Positions 18,389-25,447 of a stretch of DNA of 44,239 nt are shown piece after piece (within the stretch, counting starts at the first letter, position 1; the number at the start of each line of letters is the position of its first letter). The translations under genes were made by a program, and so were the position numbers. The stretch is from NCBI GenBank assembly GCA_029218425.1, contig JAQXRH010000062.1, positions 1 through 44,239 of the forward strand. Direction: 5' to 3'. The DNA is from Bacteroidales bacterium (GTDB lineage: Bacteria; Bacteroidota; Bacteroidia; Bacteroidales; Muribaculaceae). The notes under the pieces are model-generated. The model was given only the letters and a program-made list of their open reading frames with translations. It searched no databases and was not told where the DNA came from.

Positions 18389-18581
18389 AACTGTTCAAAA
18401 CCATTTTAAGCAGTTATTTAATAAACTGTTTAAATTTATATGATACGGACTTTGAGATGGATTGTCAAATTGATTTTTGTTTATGATGAGGGAGCGTAGC
18501 CGTAGCTATGTGACCGAAGAATAAACAAAAAGACACCGACAAGACTCTTAAAGGCAAAGTGATATAGATTTTAAACAGTTT
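18389..18581. repeat. array of alternating inverted repeats upstream of the C10 protease (MITE-like)
   Basis: Four copies of an AACTGTTTAAA-type motif alternate in orientation: AACTGTTCAAAA (18389-18400) with TTTTAAGCAGTT (18404-18415), and AAACTGTTTAAA (18423-18434) with its exact complement TTTAAACAGTTT (18570-18581). Inside the outer pair sits another perfect 11-bp inverted repeat, TTTTTGTTTAT (18474-18484) and ATAAACAAAAA (18521-18531), around a 36-bp core. The outer pair bounds a 159-bp unit that could be a non-autonomous mobile element; the motif could alternatively be a repeated regulator site for the protease gene starting at 18367. Confidence 0.8.
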
Positions 18582-18589
18582 CTAAAACA

Positions 18590-18635
18590 GCAGAGACTCC
18601 GCCTTAATGTAAAATCATACAGGAGGAGTCTCTGC
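18590..18635 (-). terminator. terminator hairpin after the fibronectin-III protein gene
   Basis: GCAGAGACTCC (18590-18600) pairs with GGAGTCTCTGC (18625-18635), an 11-bp perfect stem that can be extended through CCT/AGG. It lies 12 bases after the minus-strand stop at 18647 and is followed on that strand by TGTTTTAG. Confidence 0.7.
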
Positions 18636-18646
18636 AATAAATTCTA

Positions 18647-20524
18647 TCAGAGTGCTATCTTGGCAACAACGCTACCGGCCTTGGCAATCACAATGCCCGA
18701 TGCCTTCACATCAATGACATTGACTCCTGCCGATACATCTGCTGAAGCGATACGACGTCCTGAAAGGTCATAGACCTCGACCACGGCATCGGCATCGCAG
18801 ACAACCTCAATCATTCCGCCGCCAATTGACTTGACTGCAATATTGTCAGCGGCGCCGACTGCCACATTTTCCACGCCTGAAAATCCGGCAATCAGCTTCT
18901 CTTCGCTGGGTGCCGAATAAACAGTGCTCAGACTTCCGCCCAACGCTGTCCGCGCTGCGGCAGTGACAGTGATATAATATGCGGCATTGTCATCCGCCTC
19001 GATGCTTCCGCTGAACTCAGTAGCCTCAACATCGTCGTTAAGATAATTGAAGGTGCTGACAAATCCGGCGGGCTTGACCTGGCTGACAGTGATGTCATCA
19101 AAGAAAAATCTTACCGAAGTGTTACCGTTAACGTCATAAATCTTGACTTTTGACTCGGCGGTGCCACCCTCGAGCGTTACTGTATATTCTCCAAATCCGT
19201 TGACATCAAGATAAATCACCTTCTCTCCCGACATATTGTCCTCAGCATCGACAAGCGCCAGACCGATTGAACCGGTGGTGATGAAAGATCCAGCTGTTGT
19301 GGCGGCAGCAGTGAGCACTACTGTCACCTTGCCGTTGTCAGCCGAGAGATCAAGCGCAGGGGTTATAAGATATGCCTCATCTCCTGAATACGGTGTAAGA
19401 CCGATACCTCCGCTGATATAGCACATGTTCTTTCCGGTCCATCCGGGTTCGCCGAGCATTTCGAGATGACGGTCGTAGGCATATTCATAATTACCGACTG
19501 TTCCGGAAGTGAAGCAGTTGAACGACTCCGAGAGCAGATCGGCGCTACCGGCCTCGGCAAGAGTCTTGCGGCATACGACATTGATGAGATAGCTTTCAGC
19601 ATCGGGCACTGCATCCCATCGTGCGGTATAGCTTCCGCCGTCACCTGTGGCAACAGCGACTTCGGGAGTGGCAAGAGAAGCAATTGCCTTTACCACTTCA
19701 ATCTCTTCAGAATTACCTGATACAGCTGCGTCATTGGCCGCACGCACCACATAATAATATGTGACCGCCGGGTCGAGACCTTCCACTTTGTATGACACAC
19801 TTTTGGCATAAGATGAAGTCGGTGTAACCTCTTTGCTGTCGACAAACATCACCTTGTTGCCTTCGCCATCATAGCTGTATACATCAAGATAATATTTTGT
19901 GGCACCCGACACTGTTTCCCATTTGGCCGTGAATGATGAGCCATTGGCATCTGAAGGCAGATATGCGGTAGGAACGCCCAAAAATTCGGGGCTCTGCTCA
20001 ATCTTCACACTCTTTAAAAACATACCGTCGGCCACAAGATAGGGACTGATCTGGGCATAGTTTGAATAAGAGGATGATGATGTCGGGGTAATGATGTACT
20101 CAACAGTGGTCCAGTCGCCGGTATAGATCTCGTAATAATATGTATTTGAGTAACCCCATTTTAGTTGCGCGATACCCATATTTGTATTCCTAAGCTTCAC
20201 TTCCATCGTGACCTTTATAGCTCCGTTGGTAGTGGATACACCTGTGATATACGGCGTACGTATATATGCTCCGTCAGCTATATAAAGCGACCCGCCTGCC
20301 TGTCCTATGCCGGCAGCCGACGATACGCTCCATCCGGTATAGCCTAGCCCGGTACTGCTTGTAAAGTCTGACGTATATTTCAACATCTGGGGAGAGTCTT
20401 CGGAGCCTGCCGTGCATTTCTCCGAAAAGTCAACATCAACAAGTACTGTCGGCTCGGCAGCGGCGAAGCTGGTAGCGAGCACAATGGCCGAGGCCATTGT
20501 AAAAGTGCGTAGATTTTTTTTCAT
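18647..20524 (-). CDS. secreted fibronectin-III protein with C-terminal sorting domain, function unknown
   Basis: A 625-residue predicted surface or secreted protein. The signal peptide (MKKNLRTFTMASAIVLATSFAAA) precedes a beta-sandwich, jelly-roll-like region (~28-185, VDVDFSEKCTAGSED ... YIRTPYITGVS) of the kind found in choice-of-anchor and carbohydrate-binding modules. A fibronectin type III domain follows (~190-285, TAYLPSDANGSSFTAKWE ... YYYVVRAAND), then a second FnIII start (~292), an inserted second jelly roll (~320-490) and the remainder of FnIII. The last ~70 residues (VEVYDLSGRRIASADVSAGV) match type A sorting domains used by T9SS. No catalytic motif is recognised, so an adhesin or glycan-binding role is only a guess. 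It lies upstream of the C10 protease but the terminator and repeat array between them argue for separate transcripts. Confidence 0.75.
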   Translation of the reverse strand: MKKNLRTFTMASAIVLATSFAAAEPTVLVDVDFSEKCTAGSEDSPQMLKYTSDFTSSTGLGYTGWSVSSAAGIGQAGGSLYIADGAYIRTPYITGVSTTNGAIKVTMEVKLRNTNMGIAQLKWGYSNTYYYEIYTGDWTTVEYIITPTSSSSYSNYAQISPYLVADGMFLKSVKIEQSPEFLGVPTAYLPSDANGSSFTAKWETVSGATKYYLDVYSYDGEGNKVMFVDSKEVTPTSSYAKSVSYKVEGLDPAVTYYYVVRAANDAAVSGNSEEIEVVKAIASLATPEVAVATGDGGSYTARWDAVPDAESYLINVVCRKTLAEAGSADLLSESFNCFTSGTVGNYEYAYDRHLEMLGEPGWTGKNMCYISGGIGLTPYSGDEAYLITPALDLSADNGKVTVVLTAAATTAGSFITTGSIGLALVDAEDNMSGEKVIYLDVNGFGEYTVTLEGGTAESKVKIYDVNGNTSVRFFFDDITVSQVKPAGFVSTFNYLNDDVEATEFSGSIEADDNAAYYITVTAAARTALGGSLSTVYSAPSEEKLIAGFSGVENVAVGAADNIAVKSIGGGMIEVVCDADAVVEVYDLSGRRIASADVSAGVNVIDVKASGIVIAKAGSVVAKIAL

Positions 20525-20687
20525 TAGAATTTTGTATTAATAATAACTGGTTTTCTTAGCTGTCTGATTGTCGCACGAGGGTTTACCTGATGCACACCTC
20601 CTTTTATCGAAAATGCAAAATAATACATTCTTTATCACTTACACAAATCATTTTGCACAAATGGCAACAAAAAAACGTAAAATTATG

Positions 20688-20695
20688 CAAAAATA
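20688..20695 (-). promoter_or_regulatory. possible -7 element for the fibronectin-III protein gene
   Basis: On the minus strand TATTTTTG (plus-strand CAAAAATA at 20688-20695) matches TAnnTTTG and would give a leader of about 155 bases. A second, imperfect candidate lies near 20616-20622. Confidence 0.35.
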
Positions 20696-20730
20696 TACAG
20701 CCGCACCCCTGCCGACCAACATTTAGCTAC

Positions 20731-22011
20731 CTACCGACATCGGTACAGCATGGTCTGCACCAGCCCTCTCGTGGCAAGGTAGAGAATGAAGGCGAGCCAT
20801 AGGGCATGGTTGGCAAGCAGTGGATAAAGAATTACATAGGTGGCAAAAAAGATTACCATTGCTGTCGCCATAGCCACGAGCATTCGGCGCGATCGGGTCT
20901 CCCCGATGTATACGCCATCCCACACGAAAGCACCCACCCCGGCCACGGGTATAGCTATGGCCCAACCTATATAGTCGCCGGCCGTTGCTATGACTGTCGC
21001 ATCCGAACTCAGCAAGGCCAGTATCTCGTTGCCACACATCGCATAAACTGCCGTAAATAGCAACGCCACCACTCCCCCTATGACAAACAATCTGCGTATC
21101 ATAGCTCGCTTGGCTCGCGGCTTACGCGCTCCGGTAAGCTTGCCCACCAATGCCTCGCCTGCAAAGGCAAAGCCATCCATCATATAGGAAAACAGTATAA
21201 ATAGCTGCATAAGCAACGCATTGACTGCCAATATGATATCCCCCTGACGCGCTCCAGCTCGTGTAAACCACACCGTCACAGCCACAAGGCACAACGTGCG
21301 GAGAAATATGTCGACGTTGACCGAAAAAAATCGCCGGATACTCTTTCCGTCCAATAACTGCCGAAGCCGTCCTATATGCGGGTGATATCGGCGCAACATT
21401 AAGCATCCCACCGCAAAACCCGTCCACTGCGCTATCAATGTGCCGGCGGCTACGCCTTCAATACCCAACCGCGCAACATACACGAGCAATAAACTCGAAC
21501 CAATATTCACTACATTGATTATCAGCGACATCCACATTGTCAGCCTGCTATTCTGTACTCCTATCATCCAGCCATTGAGCACATATAGGCCCATCGTCGC
21601 CGGAGCCCCATAAATAAGCACATCGAAATAGCGGGTGGCAAGGGCCGAGGTGACTTCATCTCCTCCGAAGAAATGCAACATAGCTCGGCTTATCGGCGAC
21701 TGCAACGCTATGAGCAGCAATCCTATCAGCATCGCCACTGCCATCGCACGATATAGCCAAGCATCGCGCTGACCACGGTCGCCTGCGCCATACGCCTGCG
21801 CCGTCATCCCCGATGTGCCCATCCGCAGAAAAGCGAATACCCAATATATCATCGAAAACATAGTGCCGCCAAGCGCTATCGCTGCCATAAAGGCCGGGCT
21901 CCCCATATGCCCTACGATTGCCATATCTACAAGCCCTAATAGCGGCGTGGTAATATTTGCCACTATCGATGGCACGGCTATCGCCAATATGTCGCGGTCT
22001 ATGCGTCGCAT
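20731..22011 (-). CDS. MATE-family efflux transporter (DinF-like)
   Basis: A 426-residue inner-membrane transporter with the usual twelve hydrophobic segments, expected to export cationic or drug-like compounds using a sodium or proton gradient. The N-terminus MRRIDRDILAIAVPSIVANI and the following TTPLLGLVDMAIVGHMGS are typical of DinF-like MATE proteins of Bacteroidota. The frame is open to an ATG at 22051-22053, but that codon lies inside the terminator-like hairpin of the upstream gene, and MRRIDRD aligns with the usual family start, so 22011 is preferred. The substrate cannot be predicted. Confidence 0.87.
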   Translation of the reverse strand: MRRIDRDILAIAVPSIVANITTPLLGLVDMAIVGHMGSPAFMAAIALGGTMFSMIYWVFAFLRMGTSGMTAQAYGAGDRGQRDAWLYRAMAVAMLIGLLLIALQSPISRAMLHFFGGDEVTSALATRYFDVLIYGAPATMGLYVLNGWMIGVQNSRLTMWMSLIINVVNIGSSLLLVYVARLGIEGVAAGTLIAQWTGFAVGCLMLRRYHPHIGRLRQLLDGKSIRRFFSVNVDIFLRTLCLVAVTVWFTRAGARQGDIILAVNALLMQLFILFSYMMDGFAFAGEALVGKLTGARKPRAKRAMIRRLFVIGGVVALLFTAVYAMCGNEILALLSSDATVIATAGDYIGWAIAIPVAGVGAFVWDGVYIGETRSRRMLVAMATAMVIFFATYVILYPLLANHALWLAFILYLATRGLVQTMLYRCR

Positions 22012-22044
22012 CTTATGAATGTATTTATCGTATTGTATATACAA

Positions 22045-22086
22045 CATCCGCATCCTAATGATGGCTACACCACCGGGATGCGGATG
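22045..22086 (-). terminator. hairpin between the OPT and MATE genes
   Basis: CATCCGCATCC (22045-22055) pairs perfectly with GGATGCGGATG (22076-22086). It sits 22 bases after the minus-strand OPT stop. No strong T-run follows, so it may be an mRNA-stabilising hairpin or a weak terminator. Confidence 0.6.
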
Positions 22087-22107
22087 CGTTTCATTATGCC
22101 AATATTA

Positions 22108-24159
22108 TTATTTTTTCTTAACCATCGTCGACCCTTTGTAGAGGAAGGCTATAATGGCCGCGTAAGCTACAAGTCCGAGTATCTGCTTATCCAAGCCCAT
22201 GCCATCGCCTGGCATCGGCACTCCGCACATGATTGAGATTGCCGCAAACACGCCAAACAATGCGCCACCGGCTATAAAGCCCGACGCAATTAGCGTGCCG
22301 CGATCGTTGCGCGCCTTACTTATCTCCGGATCCTTCGACGAACGTTTCACGAAATAACTTATCGCTCCGCCCACAAGCATGGGCACGTTGAGTGGCAGTG
22401 GTATGAACATGCCCAAGCAGAATGCCAATGCCGGCACTCCCAGCCAGTTCAGCAGTAATGCCAACACCGCCCCTACTATATACAGTATCCACGGCGTGTC
22501 GCCTCCCATCATCAACGGTTCGATCACATTAGCCATGGCATTGGCCTGCGGAGCCACAAGTGCGTTTTCCCCAGAAAAGCCGTACACCTTATTCAGCACG
22601 AGTATCACACCTCCAACGGTAGCCGCTGCCACCAATGTGCCAAGAAATTTCCACGACTCCTGCTTCCGAGGCGTGGACCCGAGCCAATAACCCACCTTAA
22701 GGTCTGTCACAAAACCGCCGGCCATCGATAGCGCCGTGCACACAACTCCGCCTATCACCATCGACGCCACAATCCCTTTCGTGCCGCTAAGTCCGATACC
22801 CACGAAGATTGCCGATGCTATGATAAGCGTCATCAACGTCATTCCCGACACCGGATTCGACCCTACGATCGCTATCGCATTTGCCGCAACTGTCGTAAAC
22901 AGGAATGCTATCAATGTCACTACTATCCATGCCACAAAGGCCTGCCACAGCGAGTTGATAACACCGAAATAAAAGAATACTAACACTGCCAAAAGTGCTA
23001 TCCCAATGAAGAAAACCACATGCTTCATGGAGATATCAAGCTGCCATCGTATTGGCCGCTCTGTCTTCTCGCCTCCTTTAAATTCACGTCCTGCAAGTCC
23101 CACCGCCTGGCGGATGATTGGCCATGACTTAACTATACCGATGATTCCTGCCATTGCTATGCCACCGATTCCTATCATACGCGCCGTGCTGGAGAATATC
23201 TCTTCAGGCGCCATCAGCTGCATCTGCGCTGTGCCGTATGTGCCAAGCAATGGTATGATTACCCACCACACGAACACCGATCCGGCAAAAATCACAAACG
23301 CATATTTCAAGCCCACTATATAGCCAAGACCAAGCACAGCGGCCCCGGTGTTGCACGAGAATACAAGCTTGAATTTGGCCGCAAGCGCTTGCCCCCATCC
23401 GTAAGCCGTTGTGGTCACTGTCTCTGCCCAGCATCCGAACGTCGCCACAAGGTAGTCGTAGACACCGCCCACAAGCGACGCAATGACAAGCACTTTTGCC
23501 TGACCGTTGCCTGCACCCGACTGACCCGATGCAAGCACCTGCGTAGTTGCGGTAGCCTCGGGGAAGGGATATTTGCCATGCATATCCTTTACAAAATATT
23601 TGCGGAACGGTATGAAAAACAATATGCCGAGCACGCCTCCAAAGAGCGAACTGAGGAATATCTGGAAGAAATTGACCGTAATCTCTGGATACTTGGCTTG
23701 AAGGATATAGAGCGCCGGAAGTGTGAAAATCGCCCCGGCCACTATCACACCTGAGCATGCGCCTATTGATTGTATGATGACATTCTGCCCAAGTGCGTTC
23801 TTCTTCCTCAACGCACCCGACAATCCCACTGCTATGATGGCGATGGGAATAGCTGCCTCAAACACCTGTCCTACTTTCAATCCTAAATACGCAGCTGCCG
23901 CCGAGAAGACAACGGCAAGCACCAATCCCAATGTCACGGAATATGGTGTCACCTCTTGATATTGACGCGCCGGATGCATCATCGGACGATATTCCTCATC
24001 CTTGCCAAGCTCGGTGAAGGCATTCTCTGGGAGCGCCGTCGGATCGGCATCAAATGAGCCGACACCTTCAGCCGCAGTGTCGACAACGGACGCCGTTGCC
24101 TTAAAATCCTTGCGGGGTATGCTTGTTGGCATCACCCCCTTGTCGTCGGTTTGTTTCAT
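22108..24159 (-). CDS. OPT-family oligopeptide transporter
   Basis: A 683-residue inner-membrane protein with about 14-16 hydrophobic segments. The N-terminal ~75 residues are hydrophilic and end in EYRPMMHPARQYQEVTPYS, which precedes the first membrane helix VTLGLVLAVVFSAAAAYLGL, a strong OPT-family signature. The motif GKYPFPEATATTQVLASGQ is also typical of prokaryotic OPT transporters. Members import small peptides or metal-chelate complexes with protons. It is the usual length for the family. The SSB gene ends 51 bases upstream, so read-through from its promoter is plausible, and the MATE gene follows 96 bases downstream. Confidence 0.88.
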   Translation of the reverse strand: MKQTDDKGVMPTSIPRKDFKATASVVDTAAEGVGSFDADPTALPENAFTELGKDEEYRPMMHPARQYQEVTPYSVTLGLVLAVVFSAAAAYLGLKVGQVFEAAIPIAIIAVGLSGALRKKNALGQNVIIQSIGACSGVIVAGAIFTLPALYILQAKYPEITVNFFQIFLSSLFGGVLGILFFIPFRKYFVKDMHGKYPFPEATATTQVLASGQSGAGNGQAKVLVIASLVGGVYDYLVATFGCWAETVTTTAYGWGQALAAKFKLVFSCNTGAAVLGLGYIVGLKYAFVIFAGSVFVWWVIIPLLGTYGTAQMQLMAPEEIFSSTARMIGIGGIAMAGIIGIVKSWPIIRQAVGLAGREFKGGEKTERPIRWQLDISMKHVVFFIGIALLAVLVFFYFGVINSLWQAFVAWIVVTLIAFLFTTVAANAIAIVGSNPVSGMTLMTLIIASAIFVGIGLSGTKGIVASMVIGGVVCTALSMAGGFVTDLKVGYWLGSTPRKQESWKFLGTLVAAATVGGVILVLNKVYGFSGENALVAPQANAMANVIEPLMMGGDTPWILYIVGAVLALLLNWLGVPALAFCLGMFIPLPLNVPMLVGGAISYFVKRSSKDPEISKARNDRGTLIASGFIAGGALFGVFAAISIMCGVPMPGDGMGLDKQILGLVAYAAIIAFLYKGSTMVKKK

Positions 24160-24210
24160 CTTTTCAGATTTATTGCAAGTTTATATGTGATAAATTCGTC
24201 ATGAATGTCG

Positions 24211-24609
24211 TCATCTTATTTGCTGCGGCGATGCCGGGGCTGGTGCCGGGGCAGGAGCTGGCGTTGCCGATGCAACTGCCGGACGGGATAGAATGTCAAA
24301 TGTCTCTACCACTATCTCCGTTACACGACGAGTGATAGCATTGCGGTCCTGCCATTGACGCGTACGCAATTTACCCTCTATGTATAGCTTGGTACCACGG
24401 TCGATATATCGCTCTGCAGTCTCTGCCGCAGCGTCCCACATCACAATCTCATGCCACTCTGTCCGTTGAGGTATCTCACGCCCGTCGGGCAAACGTCGTG
24501 CCGGCTCATTGGTAGCCAACGAAAATGACGCAATAGGCCGGTTATCTACATACCGTATCTCCGGTTTCCGCCCCACGTTTCCTACCAATATTACCTTATT
24601 TACTGACAT
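24211..24609 (-). CDS. single-stranded DNA-binding protein (OB fold), lacking the acidic tip
   Basis: A 132-residue SSB-family protein. The OB fold spans ~3-105, starting MSVNKVILVGNVGRKPEIRY and including ASFSLATNE, EWHEIVMWDAAAETAERYID and KLYIEGKLRTRQW, all canonical. The tail is a short PAPAPAPAPA stretch ending SPQQIR, without the DDIPF/DDLPF acidic tip that normally recruits repair and replication partners. An acidic DDDIHDEF sequence exists just past the stop in another frame. It may therefore be an accessory SSB rather than the essential one. Its promoter lies at 24716-24723 with a leader of about 100 bases. Confidence 0.9.
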   Translation of the reverse strand: MSVNKVILVGNVGRKPEIRYVDNRPIASFSLATNEPARRLPDGREIPQRTEWHEIVMWDAAAETAERYIDRGTKLYIEGKLRTRQWQDRNAITRRVTEIVVETFDILSRPAVASATPAPAPAPAPASPQQIR

Positions 24610-24715
24610 ACAAAAGTTTATAACAAATGTTCACGTTGATAATTGACATCTACATTATTGCATATCAACTACCTTCAAGCGCCCATTCCCGGCGCCCATA
24701 TCTCGTTTCAAGCTA

Positions 24716-24723
24716 CAAATATA
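24716..24723 (-). promoter_or_regulatory. -7 element of ssb
   Basis: Minus-strand TATATTTG (plus-strand CAAATATA at 24716-24723) is a perfect TAnnTTTG. Start near 24710. Confidence 0.55.
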
Positions 24724-24759
24724 ACACATTCATTTCAAAACCGCAACAGTTTGCCAAAA

Positions 24760-24800
24760 GCCCGACGAAATCTGAATTACCATGCCATAAATCGTCGGGC
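24760..24800 (-). terminator. terminator-like hairpin upstream of ssb
   Basis: GCCCGACGA (24760-24768) pairs with TCGTCGGGC (24792-24800), followed on the minus strand by TTTTGGC. No annotated minus-strand gene precedes it between 24800 and the blaI promoter; it could end a small RNA or block antisense transcription from the divergent region. The rest of 24610-24940 holds no gene I can support. Confidence 0.55.
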
Positions 24801-24943
24801 GCTGTAAATCGTCGTCCTATTCAGATTATGTTTGTTTAACAACAACATCAAGAACTGGGTCATCTCAGGAATATCAATTATGTATAATTGAAGGGGTTGC
24901 AAAACTTCATATTGTATGGACGCACCCCTATCTTTCAACAACA

Positions 24944-25031
24944 AACTAAAAATTTAGTGTTAAAAATTGTAAATCCACCTGCAAACTAAAATCTTAGTTG
25001 TATATTTGCCACAGAAACTAAAATCTTAGTT
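24944..25031 (+). promoter_or_regulatory. promoter with three palindromic BlaI-type operators
   Basis: Three copies of a 14-bp palindrome occur: ACTAAAAATTTAGT (24945-24958), ACTAAAATCTTAGT (24985-24998) and ACTAAAATCTTAGT (25017-25030). The -7 element TATATTTG (25001-25008) lies between the second and third, so bound repressor would cover both sides of the promoter. The ACTA...TAGT half-sites resemble BlaI/MecI operators, and the next gene encodes such a repressor, which implies autoregulation. Confidence 0.85.
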
Positions 25032-25064
25032 AGAAAAAGCAAACGTAAAATAAAAAACAAAGAG

Positions 25065-25442
25065 ATGAGCACCATACCGAAACTTACAGAAAAAGAGGAA
25101 GAGGTGATGACGTTCTTCTGGCAAAACGGCAGACTCGCTATCCGCGACGTTGTAGCACTCTATCCCGAACCCCAGCCCCATTTCAATACCGTGAGCACAT
25201 ACGTGCATATACTCGAGAAAAAAGGATATCTGACAAGAGAGAAAGTCGGAAATTCGCTGGCCTACTCTCCGGCCATAGATATCGAGGATTACCGGAAGTC
25301 GACGATGAAAGGTGTGATCCGCAGGTTTTTCGACAACTCATATATGAAAATCGTGTCATCGTTTATCAAAGACGAAGATATCTCAGTCGACGAACTGAAA
25401 GAACTTATCAAGATTGTAGAGAAGACCAAAGAAAAAAAATAA
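25065..25442 (+). CDS. BlaI/MecI/CopY-family transcriptional repressor
   Basis: A 125-residue winged-helix repressor. The N-terminal DNA-binding domain (~4-75) contains LTEKEEEVMTFFWQNG, the recognition-helix region PHFNTVSTYVHILEKKGYL and the wing TREKVGNSLAYSP. The C-terminal helices (~80-125) form the dimerisation part, where BlaR-type proteases cleave or modify the repressor. Five bases separate it from the M56 gene, giving the classical repressor-sensor pair. Three matching palindromes upstream indicate that it controls its own operon. No beta-lactamase is adjacent, so the regulated stress is unknown. Confidence 0.92.
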   Translation: MSTIPKLTEKEEEVMTFFWQNGRLAIRDVVALYPEPQPHFNTVSTYVHILEKKGYLTREKVGNSLAYSPAIDIEDYRKSTMKGVIRRFFDNSYMKIVSSFIKDEDISVDELKELIKIVEKTKEKK

Positions 25443-25447
25443 TCGAT

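Noticed and set aside
20595-20615. Strong Shine-Dalgarno-like AGGAGGTG on the minus strand upstream of the fibronectin-III gene
   Set aside because: The frame that follows ends after a few codons and the real start codon is about 75 bases away, so it does not define a gene.
22012-22053. Upstream start for the MATE transporter at 22053
   Set aside because: The codon lies within the hairpin after the OPT gene, and the downstream MRRIDRD start fits the family N-terminus.
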